A stretch of DNA of 64,000 nucleotides from Prorocentrum cordatum (taxonomy: Eukaryota; Sar; Dinophyceae; Prorocentrales; Prorocentraceae). The stretch is from positions 25,001 to 89,000 of the forward strand of contig CAUYUJ010015760.1 in assembly GCA_963575745.1 (NCBI GenBank), given 5' to 3'. Below the pieces are notes generated by a model, which searched no databases, had not been told where the DNA came from, and saw only the letters and a list, made by a program, of their open reading frames with translations. A program made the translations under genes and the position numbers. Each line of letters starts with the position of its first letter. Positions within the stretch are counted from its first letter, which is position 1. Of the stretch, positions 20,773-32,048 are shown one piece after another.

Positions 20773-21479
20773 TGGGGCGTGCCGCGCCGGCGCCCCGCGC
20801 AAGCTGCGGCGTGAGGTCGTTGTGCCATCTCGCGTAAGACGCGTTACTCAGTACCGTTTGCCCGATCCCGATCCCCGTCTCCATCCCCATTCCGATCCGC
20901 GCCGTCCCACCACCCCAGCTGGGGCTACCGCCCCTCGAAACCCGAAGGGAGCAGCCCATTATCCCCATCTGGGGGGGTACCGCGGCGGGTGGGGCCCAGG
21001 CCACGCTGGTGGGCACGGGGGGCGGTCCAGCGATGCTCAGCTCTTTTCCGTTACTTTCAGGTGTCTTCTAGCAGCCGCCGCGGTGGCACATCGGGCCTGG
21101 GCACCTGCTGCACCCCCTTCCCCCCCGTCCATCCCGGAACGACCGTCCGCCCCCCCCCCCCCAGCCTCGTCGCGCCGCCCCGCCGAGAGGAGGAGATGAT
21201 GATCGTGATGCTCGACGTCTTGCAGGTGGCCGCGCACGCGCCAGCGCCTCGGGCCGAGGAGCTCGAATGAGGAAGAGGTACCCTCGTCTTCGCTTTTGTG
21301 GGGCCGCCCAGGTTGGAAACTGGAGCATGTCCATTACCAGCGGTGGGCTAGTATTCAATATCTAGACTTTTTGATGGTCGGGGACGACGTCGGGGTGGTG
21401 TGGTGTACACTCGCCAACCAAGCTTGCCGAAGGAGTTCTTACTTGTTCTTACTTGGTTAAAGGTTGTTGTCTCGTATTC
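20773..21479. other. Unassigned sequence with C-rich runs
   Basis: GC-rich, with a run of ten or more C near 21153 and Pro-rich frames. A phrase CTTTCAGGTGTC near 21054 could serve as a splice acceptor, followed by a short open frame ending near 21270 (QVAAHAPAPRAEELE), but nothing else supports an exon. Confidence 0.35.
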
Positions 21480-22022
21480 TTGTGTGGCCCGTTCCGTATT
21501 CTTAACAACTGTGCCCGCTCCACATTCTTAACAATTGTGCCCGTTCCTCGGGTTCCCCCCGGTTCCTCGGGTTCCCTGCCACCGGTGCCTCGTATTCTTG
21601 CGTGGTCCGTTCTTCGAAGGTTCCTCGGGTTCCCCGGGATTTCCCAGCAATGCCGGGCAACGCCAGGCAACGTCAAGCAACGCCAGGCAACGTCAAGCAA
21701 CGCCAAGCAACGCTAAGCAGATCAAAGCAGCGCAAAGCAACCCCAAGCAATGCCAAGCAACGCCAAGCAATGCCAAGCAACTCCAAGCAATGCCAAGCAC
21801 TTCCAAGCAATGCCGAGCAACGCCAAACAACGCTAAGTAATGCCACGCATCGCCAAGCAGCGCCAAGTACTGCCAAGCGATGCAAAGCAATGCCAAGGCA
21901 TGCCACGCAATGCAAGGCAATGCCAAGCATGGCCAAGCAATGCCAAGCAACTCCAAGCAACGCAAAGCAAAGCAATGCAAAGCAAAGCAATGCAATGCCA
22001 AGCAATTTTAAGCAACGCCGCT
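21480..22022 (+). repeat. Minisatellite: AGCAACGCCA 10-bp units with a leading GGTTCC block
   Basis: From 21650 to 22018 the sequence is tandem AGCAACGCCA/AGCAATGCCA units of 10 bases, with CTC and CG variants. The leading part (21480-21645) has two copies of TTCTTAACAACTGTGCCCG-type text and several CGGGTTCCTCGGGTTCC repeats. Frames across it (Gln/Lys/Arg on plus, Leu/Ala/Cys on minus) are repeat translations. Confidence 0.92.
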
Positions 22023-23110
22023 TAGGAAGCGTTCCCCTAATTGGGGCCGCGCAGGGTTAAGGTTTTCCCCGTTTGTCTGCGGACACAACGAACCAATCAT
22101 ACACTATAATCCCATATGCGCCAGGATATGCTTTCTTGTGCGAATTCCAGTGCGGGGCCAGAAAAAAGAGTCGGTGTACAGAGTTCGGCTCCGTACCAGG
22201 AGGTCTTTGTCGCCACCGCTGGATTCGCTTGGGATTTCTAATCGGAACGCATCCCGGAAGAGGAGCTGGAATCAGCGGCGTCAGTACCTTGCGGGCCCCC
22301 CAGGAGCAGGACTCACGGAGAGATTTGTTTGTTTGTCTCTGGCGCGTCACGGTTGTTAGTTGGTCCCCCACTTCGGGTAACGGTAACGAATTGACGTGAG
22401 AGGGGGGGCAGCCTAGTCCCCCTGCACATGCCACTGTTCGCGCGCATATTGTGGCGATCGCAGCGCTCCCCCCCACCCGCCCGCCCGGACACGATGTGTT
22501 CTCATGTTTTCCGTTTCGCGATCGATTATTTGGAATATCATGCATACCATGCCAGCCAATGCGCTCAATATTACAATGCGGTCCGCACGCGTTGATCTAA
22601 CACGTGCGTTTGATCAGAACCCTTTACTACTGACACAATCCGGGCCACATGCGCGCACACATGTCAAAATCCTTGCAATACCATCGGTTCCCGATGTTGT
22701 AAGCAAGACTTGTCGACATCAATTGGTTGTTGACGAAAGAAGAAAGCTTAAGGACTTAGCCCCCTGCCGCCAGCCCCCTCTCTATCATAATGGAATATAT
22801 CAGAGACGCGGGTGCGTCTCGGCGCAGCCTGATCGCATCTGGGAACCATGCAGGGGCGGACAAGAACGATCAGCGCATATGGAGACGTTGACATGATCGA
22901 AGACGCCTACGGCGAATCACCACCGCCCCCTGCCCTTCTGGAAGCGCCTGTGTTGCCAACAGCTGGGCTATAGCTTGGACAAGTTGTCGGGTCAGTTGTT
23001 CCCCGAGTCGGTTTGGAAAGCCTTCGGGGAACGCGTGGAGGAGGAATAAGAAGATGAGGAAGGAAAAAGGAAGAGGAAGAGGAAGAGGATGAGGAGGAGA
23101 AAGAAGAAGA
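22023..23110. other. Unassigned sequence
   Basis: No gene is recognised in about 1 kb of mixed composition. It ends in a GGAAGAGGAAGAGG purine tract (23040-23110) that leads into the next minisatellite. Confidence 0.4.
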
Positions 23111-23772
23111 GGAGGAGAAGGAAGAGACACTTTGGGAGCCTCTTGGATCATTCTTGGGGCCTCCCTGAAGCTGCCTGGGGTCTTTTGGAGGCCTCTTGGG
23201 GGCCGCCTTGAGGCTCTTGGAAGCCTTCGGGGGCTTCTTCGGGCCTCTTTGACCGTCTTGGGGCGTTTCTGGCCCGTCTGAGTCGGAGGCCGTCTTGGGA
23301 GCCTCTCTGGAGTGTCTTGGGGCCGTCTTGGGGTGTTTTTGGGCCGTCTTGGAGGCCATCTTGGGCGTCTTGGAGGCCTCTTGGGCCGTCTTGGAACCCT
23401 CTTGGGCGCTCTTGGGACGATGTTTGGGGCCTCTTAGGCCGTCCTGGGCCGTCGGAGAGCTGATAAGACGAAAATGCCAAAATCTTTGAAACACCTAAGG
23501 AACATCAAAGATGTTTGCCCTTTCGGGCCTTCCTGGAGGACGTCTTGGAGCTCTCTTGGGGGCCTCTTGGCCAGTCTTAGGCCATCTTGGAGCCATCTTG
23601 GGCCGTCTTGGAGGCTTCTTGGACGAACTTGAAGGAACATTGGACTCTCTCGGGCTGTCTTGGAAGCCATCTTGGACCATCTTTGGCGACTTGGAGGCTA
23701 TATTGTTCCATCTTGGAAGCCATCTTGGGCCAACGTGACCATCTTAGAGGCCGTCTTGAGCCGTCTTGGAGA
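23111..23772 (+). repeat. Family M minisatellite, copy 2
   Basis: GGGGGCCTCTTGG, GGCCGTCTTGGGG and similar near-12-base units, in the same orientation as copy 1. The non-repetitive core at 23451-23519 (AAGACGAAAATGCCAAAATC ... AAAGATGTTTGCC) resembles the core at 868-944 and, reversed, at 47033-47109. Confidence 0.85.
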
Positions 23773-23773
23773 A

Positions 23774-24067
23774 TTTGTTGTGGACGTTGGGTTGGTTACT
23801 CTAAATTGAGCTGGGACAAGGGCGAGAGATAGCGAGCGTTTGTCCGCGGCCGTTTGTGCTCAAGCGGCCGGCCGCCAACATTTGACTGCGCCTCATTGCG
23901 AGGCATACGATTCGCCATCGAGACCGAAAACATCCTTCGCTTGAAATGGCCCGTCGTTCCCGCGACGACCTCCTACGACTGGGACTATCGTTGCTACGAT
24001 ACAATAGAGCAGGAGCTGCGCTTCGCCTAATGCGTAGCTTCTGGACGGGCCTTCCGGCCCCCTTTCA
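23774..24067 (+). mobile_element. Possible 5' LTR of a Ty1/copia-like element
   Basis: The candidate starts TGTTG just after the minisatellite, ends TTTCA, and lies 4 bases before a primer-binding-site-like sequence. TG...CA ends and about 290 bases suit a copia LTR, and a gag follows downstream. No second LTR copy lies in the window, so the borders cannot be confirmed by comparison. This is an inference from position only. Confidence 0.3.
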
Positions 24068-24071
24068 AATT

Positions 24072-24082
24072 TGGTATCGGAG
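24072..24082 (+). promoter_or_regulatory. Primer-binding-site-like sequence (initiator tRNA-Met type)
   Basis: TGGTATCGGAG differs at one position from TGGTATCAGAG, the site complementary to the 3' end of initiator Met tRNA used by many copia elements. It lies between the candidate LTR and the gag region, where a PBS belongs. Eleven bases are a weak signal, and the support comes from the context. Confidence 0.4.
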
Positions 24083-24499
24083 TTGGCCTATGGTGGTCAG
24101 CTCTTGCTTCACTCCTCACCATCCACGGCACTATCTGGTGGACTACTGACATGGTGGAACATCAGGGTGCAGTGGGTCTGCGCAGAGGAATGAACATAAC
24201 TACGCACAACCGCAAGGACACTCGCAGTGCTACCTCTGTTCTCGCAGTGGCCTTTTACTCGAGTCCTACATCCCTGCGCTACTACACTCCTGAAGTCCAC
24301 CCACCTATTCCAAGTGGAAACTTCTTCGAAGGTACCATGCATGGCAACATGCGATACGATATTGTGCCGCCTCCACCCCCACGCAGGCTTACAACAAAAC
24401 GCCACAAACCTCAGCCAACCACATCCCACCACGACTTACGGGGCCACTGGATTGGTGTTGCTATCTTCGGTTTCATATGGGTTGCTATCGGGTGCGCTG

Positions 24500-26250
24500 T
24501 GGGACACATGCGTGGCGGAGACGACACAAGGACAACCGGCCCCCACTGGGACCCGGCCGGTCAAGTACCTTCCGCGAATCGCTCGAGAGGTACATGCTTG
24601 GATCAACGTGACCACAGGCAATACGACGCCCTCCCAACAAGCTGCAGCATTGCAGCGTGGTCTGGGAGGACTCGCACGGACCATAGCCATGAGAGTTCCC
24701 CCAGCAGTCATCAATTTTGGCGTCAACAATGGTGGTCGCCATACTGATGGGGTCACCTATCTCATGTTCCTCCTTAGCACGAAGTGTGAGAACTTAGAGG
24801 AGGAACGTCAACTTAACTCGGGTACTGCTCTCATCGACTTTCGAGTCCATGCGGGAGAACGGATCGACCAGACACTGGCGCGCTTCGAGATGGCCCGCTA
24901 CGAGGCTGAAGCGGCAGGCTTTAACATGTTCAACTTCTAAATCTTAACGGTTATTCTGTTCAGAGCCTTAGGCGTGGGGGCGTCGCGTGCACAACAACTT
25001 CTACAGCCGCTTCACCACCAAATGCCGAGGAATCAGCAGCAATTTGACTCTCTGCTTGAACGCGTGAGGTCACATGCTCACATCGCTGAGCGAACCCCGG
25101 GTAATATTGGTAGCATCTTCAGCCACGGTCACCGTGACGAAACCTTCCATGCTGAAGCCGATGCAGGGCAACCTGCTACGAACGTCTGGAACGATGATCC
25201 ACAACCAACGGAAACCACCACGCCATTACCTCAAAATGGTGGTTCGGCCGCGGGGTCGCAAGACTCCTGGGCCAGGTATCAGGGACCGCTGGCAACGGCG
25301 GCCCCTACACAAGCCACTACCCTTGTAGGCTCAACGGGGCAACCCGCTGAGTCCGACTTCGACTCTGGAACCGACGCCGACGCGTCATCAGATGACGAAG
25401 CGAATGCCCTAGACTACTCCAACATGCCCACGTATCTCACGGACGAACAACAGGCTCAATGGCTGTTTCTATGATATCAGAAGCATAAACGTACATGGAG
25501 ACGATTTATGAAGAAGCCAGTTCGCAAGGTGCCGTGTACTATCCAACGGGCACTTAGGGGAAAGGGTAAGGGTCGAGGCAAGGGTAAGGGCAAACGATTG
25601 CGATTGCATGACAGAGGTATATTAGCTTTCCTGGCGCCCCTTACTTGACCGCAATATGAAGAACTATTCCTGGGCGCAGGCAGGAATCGCAGGCGCACTT
25701 CAGGAAAGGGTAAGGAACATCGGGGCAAACCAAAAGACGCGAACGGCAAAACAATGGAATATGACATCTGCCATCGCGCACAACACTTTCGCCGTGATTG
25801 CCCCTGGGGCAATGGGAGAGGCAGAGGTCCGTCGATACATTTGGCTCAAACCGACTCGGGCGCACAGCATGTCGATTGGGAAACATTATTGGCCGACCCT
25901 GCCGACAATTCAGTGACAGTTAGTAATGTCATGGCTGCCAGATACCCGAGTGCCAGCATGTCCTTCGAGAGTTGCGCCGACGAGCTCTTCGAGGAGATAG
26001 TCACTGGCCACAGCGAGATCAATCTAGCAGACTGGTTAGGCATGCCCATCGCGGGGCAACCTGCACATGTCGAATGTGTCGAGAATTTCGACATGCCCGC
26101 CGAAATGGATCAAGATATGGCGGGTGCACCCGCGGATTCAGAAGCCCGTGTTCGTGGGTCCTCGTTGGTTTTCCTGTTGTCTTCTATTGGTTTGTGCGTT
26201 TGCGCTTGCGGCTTCCAGCCGCTGATGTTGTTGTTGTTGTTGTTGTTATA
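24500..26250 (+). pseudogene. Ty1/copia-like gag (pol absent)
   Basis: One frame (frame 2) carries the whole region. It has a gag helical domain from about 24560 (WINVTTGNTTPSQQAAALQR, GLGGLARTIAMRVPPA, GVTYLMFLL, then IDFRVHAGERIDQTLARFE), LLQPLHHQMPRNQQQFDSL and APGNI-like RTPGNIGS, an acidic linker, a Lys/Gly-rich basic stretch (GKGKGRGKGKGKR near 25559), and a zinc knuckle YDICHRAQHFRRDC at about 25757-25798. That fits C-x2-C-x4-H-x4-C with the first Cys changed to Tyr. Gag would coat the RNA and form particles. Stops at 24938 (TAA), 25472 (TGA) and about 25645 (TGA) interrupt it, but I see no frameshift. The frame ends in a TTG microsatellite, and no protease, integrase or RT follows, so the element is truncated. 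Confidence 0.75.
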
Positions 26251-26380
26251 GTTGTTGGTGTTGATGTTGTTTTTGTTGTTGTTGCTGCTGTTGTTGCTTC
26301 TGTTGTTGGTGTTGTTGTTGTTGCTGTTGCTGTTGCTGTTGTGGCTGCTGCTGATGTTGTTGTTAGTGTTGTGTATCCAC
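26227..26380. repeat. TTG/CTG trinucleotide microsatellite
   Basis: (TTG)n and (CTG)n with GTT variants. It truncates the copia-like gag frame in a Leu run. Confidence 0.95.
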
Positions 26381-26389
26381 CTGCCCCCA

Positions 26390-27180
26390 CTGTTCAACGT
26401 TCGTTCCGAGTCTTCTCTACTCTCACCTTTTAATCTTCATGGTTATTTCATTCGTACTCCGTAGTGCTATTCCTCAGTTCTTCGCATTCCCCCAGGCCAC
26501 CCCATCCCACCCCAACAATATCCACCCCTTCCCGCTCCCATTCCGCATTTCTCCCATCCTATTCCCAGTCCGTCCTCCAGATTCCTTCGTGCGCCCCCCT
26601 CTTCTCCGCACTCCTCCCGGCTCCTCTTCTCCATTCCTTGCCGCTCCTCCTCCTGAGACCCTACTCTCGTCCACTCCGTCCCAATGCACTCCACATCCCC
26701 GCGCTCCTTTCGACACGGTTGCAGTTCTCACGATTTTTCCGCCTCACTCTCCCACCATCCCGTTTTTCGCAGAGTTCCACAGAATCTGATTCTGACACCG
26801 GTTCGCAGCTGTACGTCCCCCCGCGGGGGTATCCACGATATGTTATTTTTAAGGGGGTGGTGCGTGGCGACGTATGTGGCGCGACCCATGGCGAAACTTA
26901 CTGTTAACCTGCGTTGGAGTGGCTTGCGCAAACCATGGCGCAAGCTGAATCGCCGCTCACAGCGCAAATCCTCGTCCTGCCTCCTTCTTGCCCCTCCCAC
27001 CTTTCCTCCGATCCCTTCGTCCTCGTTCTCCCCCGTTATCTGTTACCCTTCGTTTTCAAGGGTTTCACCAACCACGCGTGGCAGGGAATGAATGTACCCC
27101 GCCAAAAAGGGTACGATCGAAGACGAAGAGGGCGGGTACCCAGGGTTTGGGGTATGCAAATTGAATGACACGCGAGCAGA
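26390..27180. other. Pyrimidine-rich unassigned sequence
   Basis: C/T-rich from 26480 to 26780, more balanced afterwards. Ser/Pro/Leu-rich frames follow the composition. No gene is recognised. Confidence 0.4.
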
Positions 27181-27189
27181 CAAGAGCGA

Positions 27190-27295
27190 ACATTCTTACC
27201 ATGATTGTTGTTGTTATGATTATTATTGTTATTATTATTAGTATCATTATTGTTGGCGTTGGCGTTGTTGTTGTTGCTGCTGGTGTTGTTGTCCA
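27190..27295. repeat. GTT/ATT trinucleotide microsatellite
   Basis: Mixed TTG, ATT and GTT triplets, such as TGATTGTTGTTGTTATGATT, over about 100 bases. Confidence 0.85.
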
Positions 27296-27299
27296 TCCC

Positions 27300-27630
27300 G
27301 CACGCGGATCGTGCCTAATTGTGAGCTGCACCAGCGGTTTCAGGAGGCAAAAACGCATGCCGGCCCGCGCCAACTTCGGCGCAGTCCACACGGGCATCGT
27401 GCTCCACATGGAGTTCCACCTACGGGCTCAGTGGTCGAATTCGCATGCGGGCCCACGCCCATCTCTGCACATCCACCACGCGGATCCACAGTGGGCGCAA
27501 ATGCACGCGTGTCCGCGGCCACCCTGGCACGCCCCTCGCGCGGATCGCGCCCCACGGGGAGCTCCACATAAAGTCTCAGTGAGCGCACGCGCGGGCGGGT
27601 CCACGCCCATCTCGGTTTGCTAGACAGAGC
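27300..27630. repeat. Divergent satellite-A-like units
   Basis: About three units of roughly 110 bases share CGCGGATCGTGCC or its variants, GAGTTCCACCTACGG and GCATGCGGGCCCACGCCCAT. They recall satellite A (GAGCTCCAC, CCGCATGCG) but are too divergent to align confidently by eye. Confidence 0.5.
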
Positions 27631-28580
27631 GTGCCCGACATGGGGGTTCCACCTACGGCCACAGCGTTTGCAGACGCATGCGGGGCTCAGCGAGCCCGTG
27701 CGCGCCTGCTCCGCAGCCCTCGATTCGCACTGCCCTGGACCTCACTCCTCCTGTTGCGCGCAGTTTGCGAGGAGAGGTCTACGCCTGCTCTGCAGCCAGT
27801 ACAGCCGAGTCGCATAGTAGGGATGAGCAATTTTCCGAGGCTACCCTTGCATCCTTCCCTTTGAGCTCATCCTTGTCCAGGTTCGCTGGCCGCGCCCCTT
27901 TCGAAAGGTGCCGCCATCACCTTCCAAGGCCCTTGCATCCTTATCATGCATCCGTATTATGCGCCTCGAGTATACGCTGAAATAGGGACTGCTTTGAGCT
28001 CAGAAAGGGTTCTGCTGTTCGGGCCGTTCCTTAGATCTAGGTCGGGGAGCCTGTTAATGGCCGAGGCTCGCCGTGGCCAGATAAAAACCCTTTCGTTCAT
28101 TACTCAGCGTTCCTTATTATTGCAAGATGGCTCTACATACAACTGCATATTGTTGGGCCCATCGCCATGCCAATTCATCCACAGAGGGATCCGCGATCTG
28201 TGGCATGGTCAGGTTGGCCGCATCGGGAATCGGGACCGGGGCCGCTGACCTATCCAGGTCGGCGGAGCCTTTGTTGCACTGAGGTGCGCGCGCGTCTGCG
28301 TCCAGCGTCTCGCGGAGCAGCGCAAGCTCCTGCTGCACTGCGTGGAGGATGCGGAGGCACTGAGGGAGGTGCCGGGCGACCTCGCGAAGACGACCAGCCC
28401 ACCCATCACGCCTGCATCCGAGGTGGCCAAGCGCAAGCTGAGCCTCTCCCACTTATCAGGGACGGCGGAAAGAGGGCAAGGCGGAGGAGGACGACGGCGA
28501 GGACGCGTGCAGAAGAGCAGCCGCGGCAAGAGAATGGGCAGGAGCTTGCTGAGGAGCAGGCAAATGAGGATGACGACGAT
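27631..28580. other. Unassigned sequence; possible relic of motif beta and a weak coding segment
   Basis: TACAACTGCATATTGTTGGG at 28137-28156 resembles the second half of motif beta. From 28290 to 28460 one plus frame reads CVQRLAEQRKLLLHCVEDAE and then EVAKRKLSLSHLSG. The latter recalls EVVKRKTSFYDLFEEEQ at 29390, so the two stretches may be diverged copies of one exon. Nothing stronger supports a gene. Confidence 0.35.
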
Positions 28581-28584
28581 GTTG

Positions 28585-28978
28585 ACGAGAGGCTAGAGGA
28601 GGAGGAGGCGGAGGAGGAGGAGGACGAGCAGTAGGAGGGGAAGGAGGACAGTGACCACGAGAACGAGGAGGATGTCGACGAGGAGGAATATGATGTTGAT
28701 GATAAGGACGGGGACGATTATGGGGACGGGGTAGGCGACGGGGACGAGGAACAGGATGAGAAGGATGAGCGGAGACAAAGAGGATGACAATGACGGGGAA
28801 TCATTTAGGAAGAAAGAGGGGGAGGTGGAGGACGAGGATCAGGACAGCGAGGATCAGAAGGATGATGATGCTGATGATGCTGACGCTGATGTTGCTAAAG
28901 CTGATGATGATGATGCTGTTGATGATCATGCCGATCATGATGATGTTGACGACGATCATGATGCTGATGATGATGATC

Positions 28979-29041
<63 letters not shown>

Positions 29042-29116
29042 GTGATGATGCTGCTGATGATGATGATAGGTAGTGGTGGTGGTGATGGTGGTGGTGATGG
29101 TGATGATGGTGATGCT

Positions 29117-29147
<31 letters not shown>

Positions 29148-29200
29148 ATGATGATGGCTGATGATGATGATGATGATGAGGAGGAGGAGGAGGAGGAGCG
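28585..29200. repeat. GAG/GAC tract and GAT microsatellite
   Basis: Purine-rich GAGGAG/GACGAGG sequence (28585-28800) is followed by (GAT)n with GCT and GGT variants (28860-29200). Acidic plus-strand and Ser/Ile/His minus-strand frames are artefacts of the repeat. Confidence 0.9.
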
Positions 29201-29385
29201 CCAGAAGAAGGATGGGGTCGAGGAGTAAGGGATGAGGACCAGGAGTATGATGCGGGGGATAAGTACGTAGGATGGTGAGGCTGATAAGGAACCAGCAGGC
29301 TGAGGCATGAAGAAGAGCAGCAGCGCGAAGCGGAGGTACGATAGGGGGTGTTACCGCCCCGTCTTTCAGTCGATTGAGGGGCAAC

Positions 29386-29530
29386 CGAGGTGGTCAAGCG
29401 AAAGACGAGTTTCTACGATCTCTTCGAGGAGGAGCAGGAGCCTCACGCGAAGGCCCAGGGTGACCCCGGCCAGATAATGCGGATGACGAGCGGGGACTCG
29501 GAGCTGGTGAAGCCCGAGGATCAAGGGCAA
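29386..29530 (+). CDS. Candidate exon fragment, unknown protein
   Basis: An open frame between two low-complexity tracts reads TEVVKRKTSFYDLFEEEQEP, then AKAQGDPGQIMRMTSGDSEL and VKPEDQGQNS. The mixed composition is unlike the repeats around it. A similar phrase occurs at about 28417. No start codon, splice sites or family can be fixed. It could be an exon of a long-intron gene or a relic. Confidence 0.3.
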
Positions 29531-29639
29531 AACTCGTTTCCCTTCCCTTGCGCTCCTCCTCCTCCTTCTCCTCCTCCTCCTTTTCCTTGCCCGCCCTCCC
29601 CCCCCCCGCCTCGCTGAATCCTCCCAGGGGGGCAGCATG

Positions 29640-29727
29640 TTAGCGACGGGAGATATCGGGGTCTTCTTCGCCGGCATTAGCGCGACAGCTGCCCGCGCAG
29701 GGTCGCGCGTGAGCGCCCTCGCCCTCG
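29640..29727 (+). repeat. Dispersed repeat D2 (copy 2)
   Basis: This corresponds to 20688-20772 over about 85 bases with scattered differences, including AGCGACGGGAGA, TCTTCTTCGCCG, AGCTGCCCGCGC and GCGCGTGAGCGCCCTCG. Confidence 0.65.
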
Positions 29728-29984
29728 TTTCGGTGCAGCGTTTACGCGCGTTTCCGGTTTGCCTCGTACTCCAAGGAAATCGGTTTCTTTAGAGAGAAAC
29801 AGTTCTTGAGATTCTAGCCGTAACGGGCGTGATTGTGGGGGGATGTGGAGGAGGAGGCCCGCCACGTCACGAGTCGGCAGACGGCGATGGCGCGAATCGT
29901 GATGTGACCAAGAGTGGGGGGGGGGGGAGGGGGGCGGACGGGGCCGGTCATTGGCGTTGTCGCGAAGATAAGCAAAATAATTCT

Positions 29985-30105
29985 TTCCGCCAGAGGACGA
30001 CAACCTGGAAGAGATGTATGACGACCTGGACAAATCCGTCGCAAAGTTGCGCGCGGCTCTGGCGGACCGCCGGAAGCAACTGCAGGACGTAGCCCAGTCT
30101 CTCCC
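29985..30105 (+). CDS. Candidate exon encoding a coiled-coil segment
   Basis: After a plausible acceptor (TTCTTTCCGCCAG ending near 29993) the frame reads PEDDNLEEMYDDLDKSVAKL and RAALADRRKQLQDVAQ, a heptad-like acidic/basic helix. It then runs into C/T-rich sequence typical of an intron, and several GT or GC dinucleotides near 30090-30105 could be donors. No partner exon is evident. The function is unknown; the support is the contrast with its low-complexity surroundings. Confidence 0.35.
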
Positions 30106-30109
30106 TTAT

Positions 30110-31135
30110 TTTTCCCTCCTTCCTTCCCGCCTGCCTTGCCTCATCATCTTCCCCATTCCGCCCATGCCTTCATCTGTCCTCTCCCCTGCCTCCCTCGACC
30201 CGATGCGGGCAACAGGGTTGATCCATCGCAACGCTGCCATCCCGCTGCCTCCCTCCTTCTCGCTCGTCCCTCTCTTGCCCCTTTTCAGGGGGGGGGGGGA
30301 AGGGGAGGACGGGGAGGGTGAAGAAGGTCCACCGTTTCCTCTTTACCACCCTCGCGCTTCTCCCTTACCCCTTCTAGTTCCCCTTCTCTTTCCTCCTGCT
30401 GCTTCTATCGATCTACCTATCTATCTACAGTTCAAGGCAGAGCGGTGGTGCCTGTACAGTGCGGGATGGAAAGAGCAGGACGAGAGCAAGCAGGAAAAAG
30501 GGATAGCGAGGATCCTCGTGAAATGCAGCTGGGATGGTAACAATAGCCCAGCATGGTCCGGGCCCCACCCCCCCAGCCGCCGACAGACCCCAGGCAGCAA
30601 CAGGGGGGCGAGGGAGAGAGAAGGGGGGACGGGGACAAGCCAAACGAAACCCACCCTAACCCAGACGCCCTTTCGAACGGAGATCACCTGGCGACGCAGA
30701 TCTCCGCGAGGGAAGGGGGAGTTGGAGCCATGTGCGAGGAGGGGCGAGATGAGGAGGAAGAGAAGGAGGAGAAAAAGGAGGAGGCGGAAAAGGGGAGGGG
30801 CAGGACAGGGACAGAGAGGGAGGCCCAAAACATGGTTCCAGACACCCAGGGCACCGAAAGCCACAGGTACGACGAGCGCCGACACACCCCGGGAGGAGAG
30901 AGGAACAGAGAGGCAGAAGCAGGGAGGGAGGAAGGAAGGAGAGGAGAGGAAGGACAGCAGCAGGAGGAGGCAAGGGCCAGGACCGTCGCCACCCCCAGCC
31001 ACGAGATGGGGTCGACGCTCGTAGTGCCCGAACCTTCGATGGCCCGAGGCCGGAACTATTACGCCGATGCCGAGGTACATCGAAAACGTAACAAACAAGT
31101 AAAGGAAGCAGTTCACGCAGTGCACAAATAAGGAT
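30110..31135. other. Low-complexity pyrimidine then purine tract
   Basis: C/T-rich sequence (30110-30420) passes through a short unique stretch into GA/GGA-rich sequence (30540-31000). Long frames on both strands follow this strand asymmetry. The last 50 codons before 31131 on plus (VVPEPSMARGRNYYADAEVH) are less biased but unrecognised. Confidence 0.45.
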
Positions 31136-31175
31136 CAAGAGGAGCAACAAGTCGTTGAGCGATTGGATTGAGAGA

Positions 31176-31220
31176 AGATTGAGCGACATGGAACGACTGT
31201 CGTTCCACGTCGCTCCAATC
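31176..31220. repeat. Near-perfect 45-bp hairpin
   Basis: GAGCGACATGGAACGAC is followed after one base by GTCGTTCCACGTCGCTC, and the outer GATTG and CAATC also pair. One mismatch and one bulge occur over about 22 pairs. No known RNA family is recognised. It could be a cruciform or the RNA hairpin of a small repeat. Confidence 0.75.
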
Positions 31221-32048
31221 CTCGAGGCACGTGTGTTCAGAGCCTAGGTGGGGAAAGCTGTTTCGGACCGCGCGGATCACAGCAGGACCAGTCCTGCTGC
31301 TTTTCTTCCTCACCCCTTCCCCCTTCTTCCACTTGTCTCCACCTGGGTGAGGTTCCGAGTTCGAGGGCATCGGGCTTGAACCCAGGATGTCGTAGCGAGC
31401 CACAAAGTTACGGCCCACCAGCATATGAGCACATTGCCACCGCTCAGCTCTGAGCAGCTAACAGCGAAGAGCAACACGGCTGCACATCGGATTTCCCACA
31501 CGGGAGCGAACACCACCAAGCGGCACAGGCCGAGATCGCCGCGGCGGCTTCCCGTGCCCCTCTTGTGCAGCGACGCCCACTCATCACAAAGCCAACGATA
31601 ATGACAGGCTTGAGGCCGTGCGCGCTCGGGTGGCCGTTCGGAGCAGGCCAACGCATAATGACGTGTCGGCTAGGGTGCGTGCATTTTGATACTATCGTAG
31701 CTGTGTGCGTTAGGGCCCATCTGGGGAAGAAGCGACAGAAGCGAAGGGGCCTCGATCTGCGTGTGTTTCTCTGGACCTGCCAGCTCACTGGCTTCACTGG
31801 GTGAGCCAGGTCAACCTCCAGCCGCTGCGAGCCCCCGCAGTCCGAGGCCTCCGCTCCCTCCCCCTCCCCCTCGCCTCCCTGCTGCGGGGGCCCACTGCCA
31901 TGCCTGGCGCGGAAGATTGCACTCCTTGGCCTGCAGCTTGCTGGCATCGCCTCAGGCAGGCCGCCGCAGATCGCAGAGATGATGGCGCTCGAGCGACACG
32001 GTGCCCAGGCACGAGCTCGAGAGCGAAGGTGGAGCTGGCAATTCCCCC
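31221..32048. other. Unassigned sequence
   Basis: Mixed-composition sequence with no recognised gene or repeat. Confidence 0.35.
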
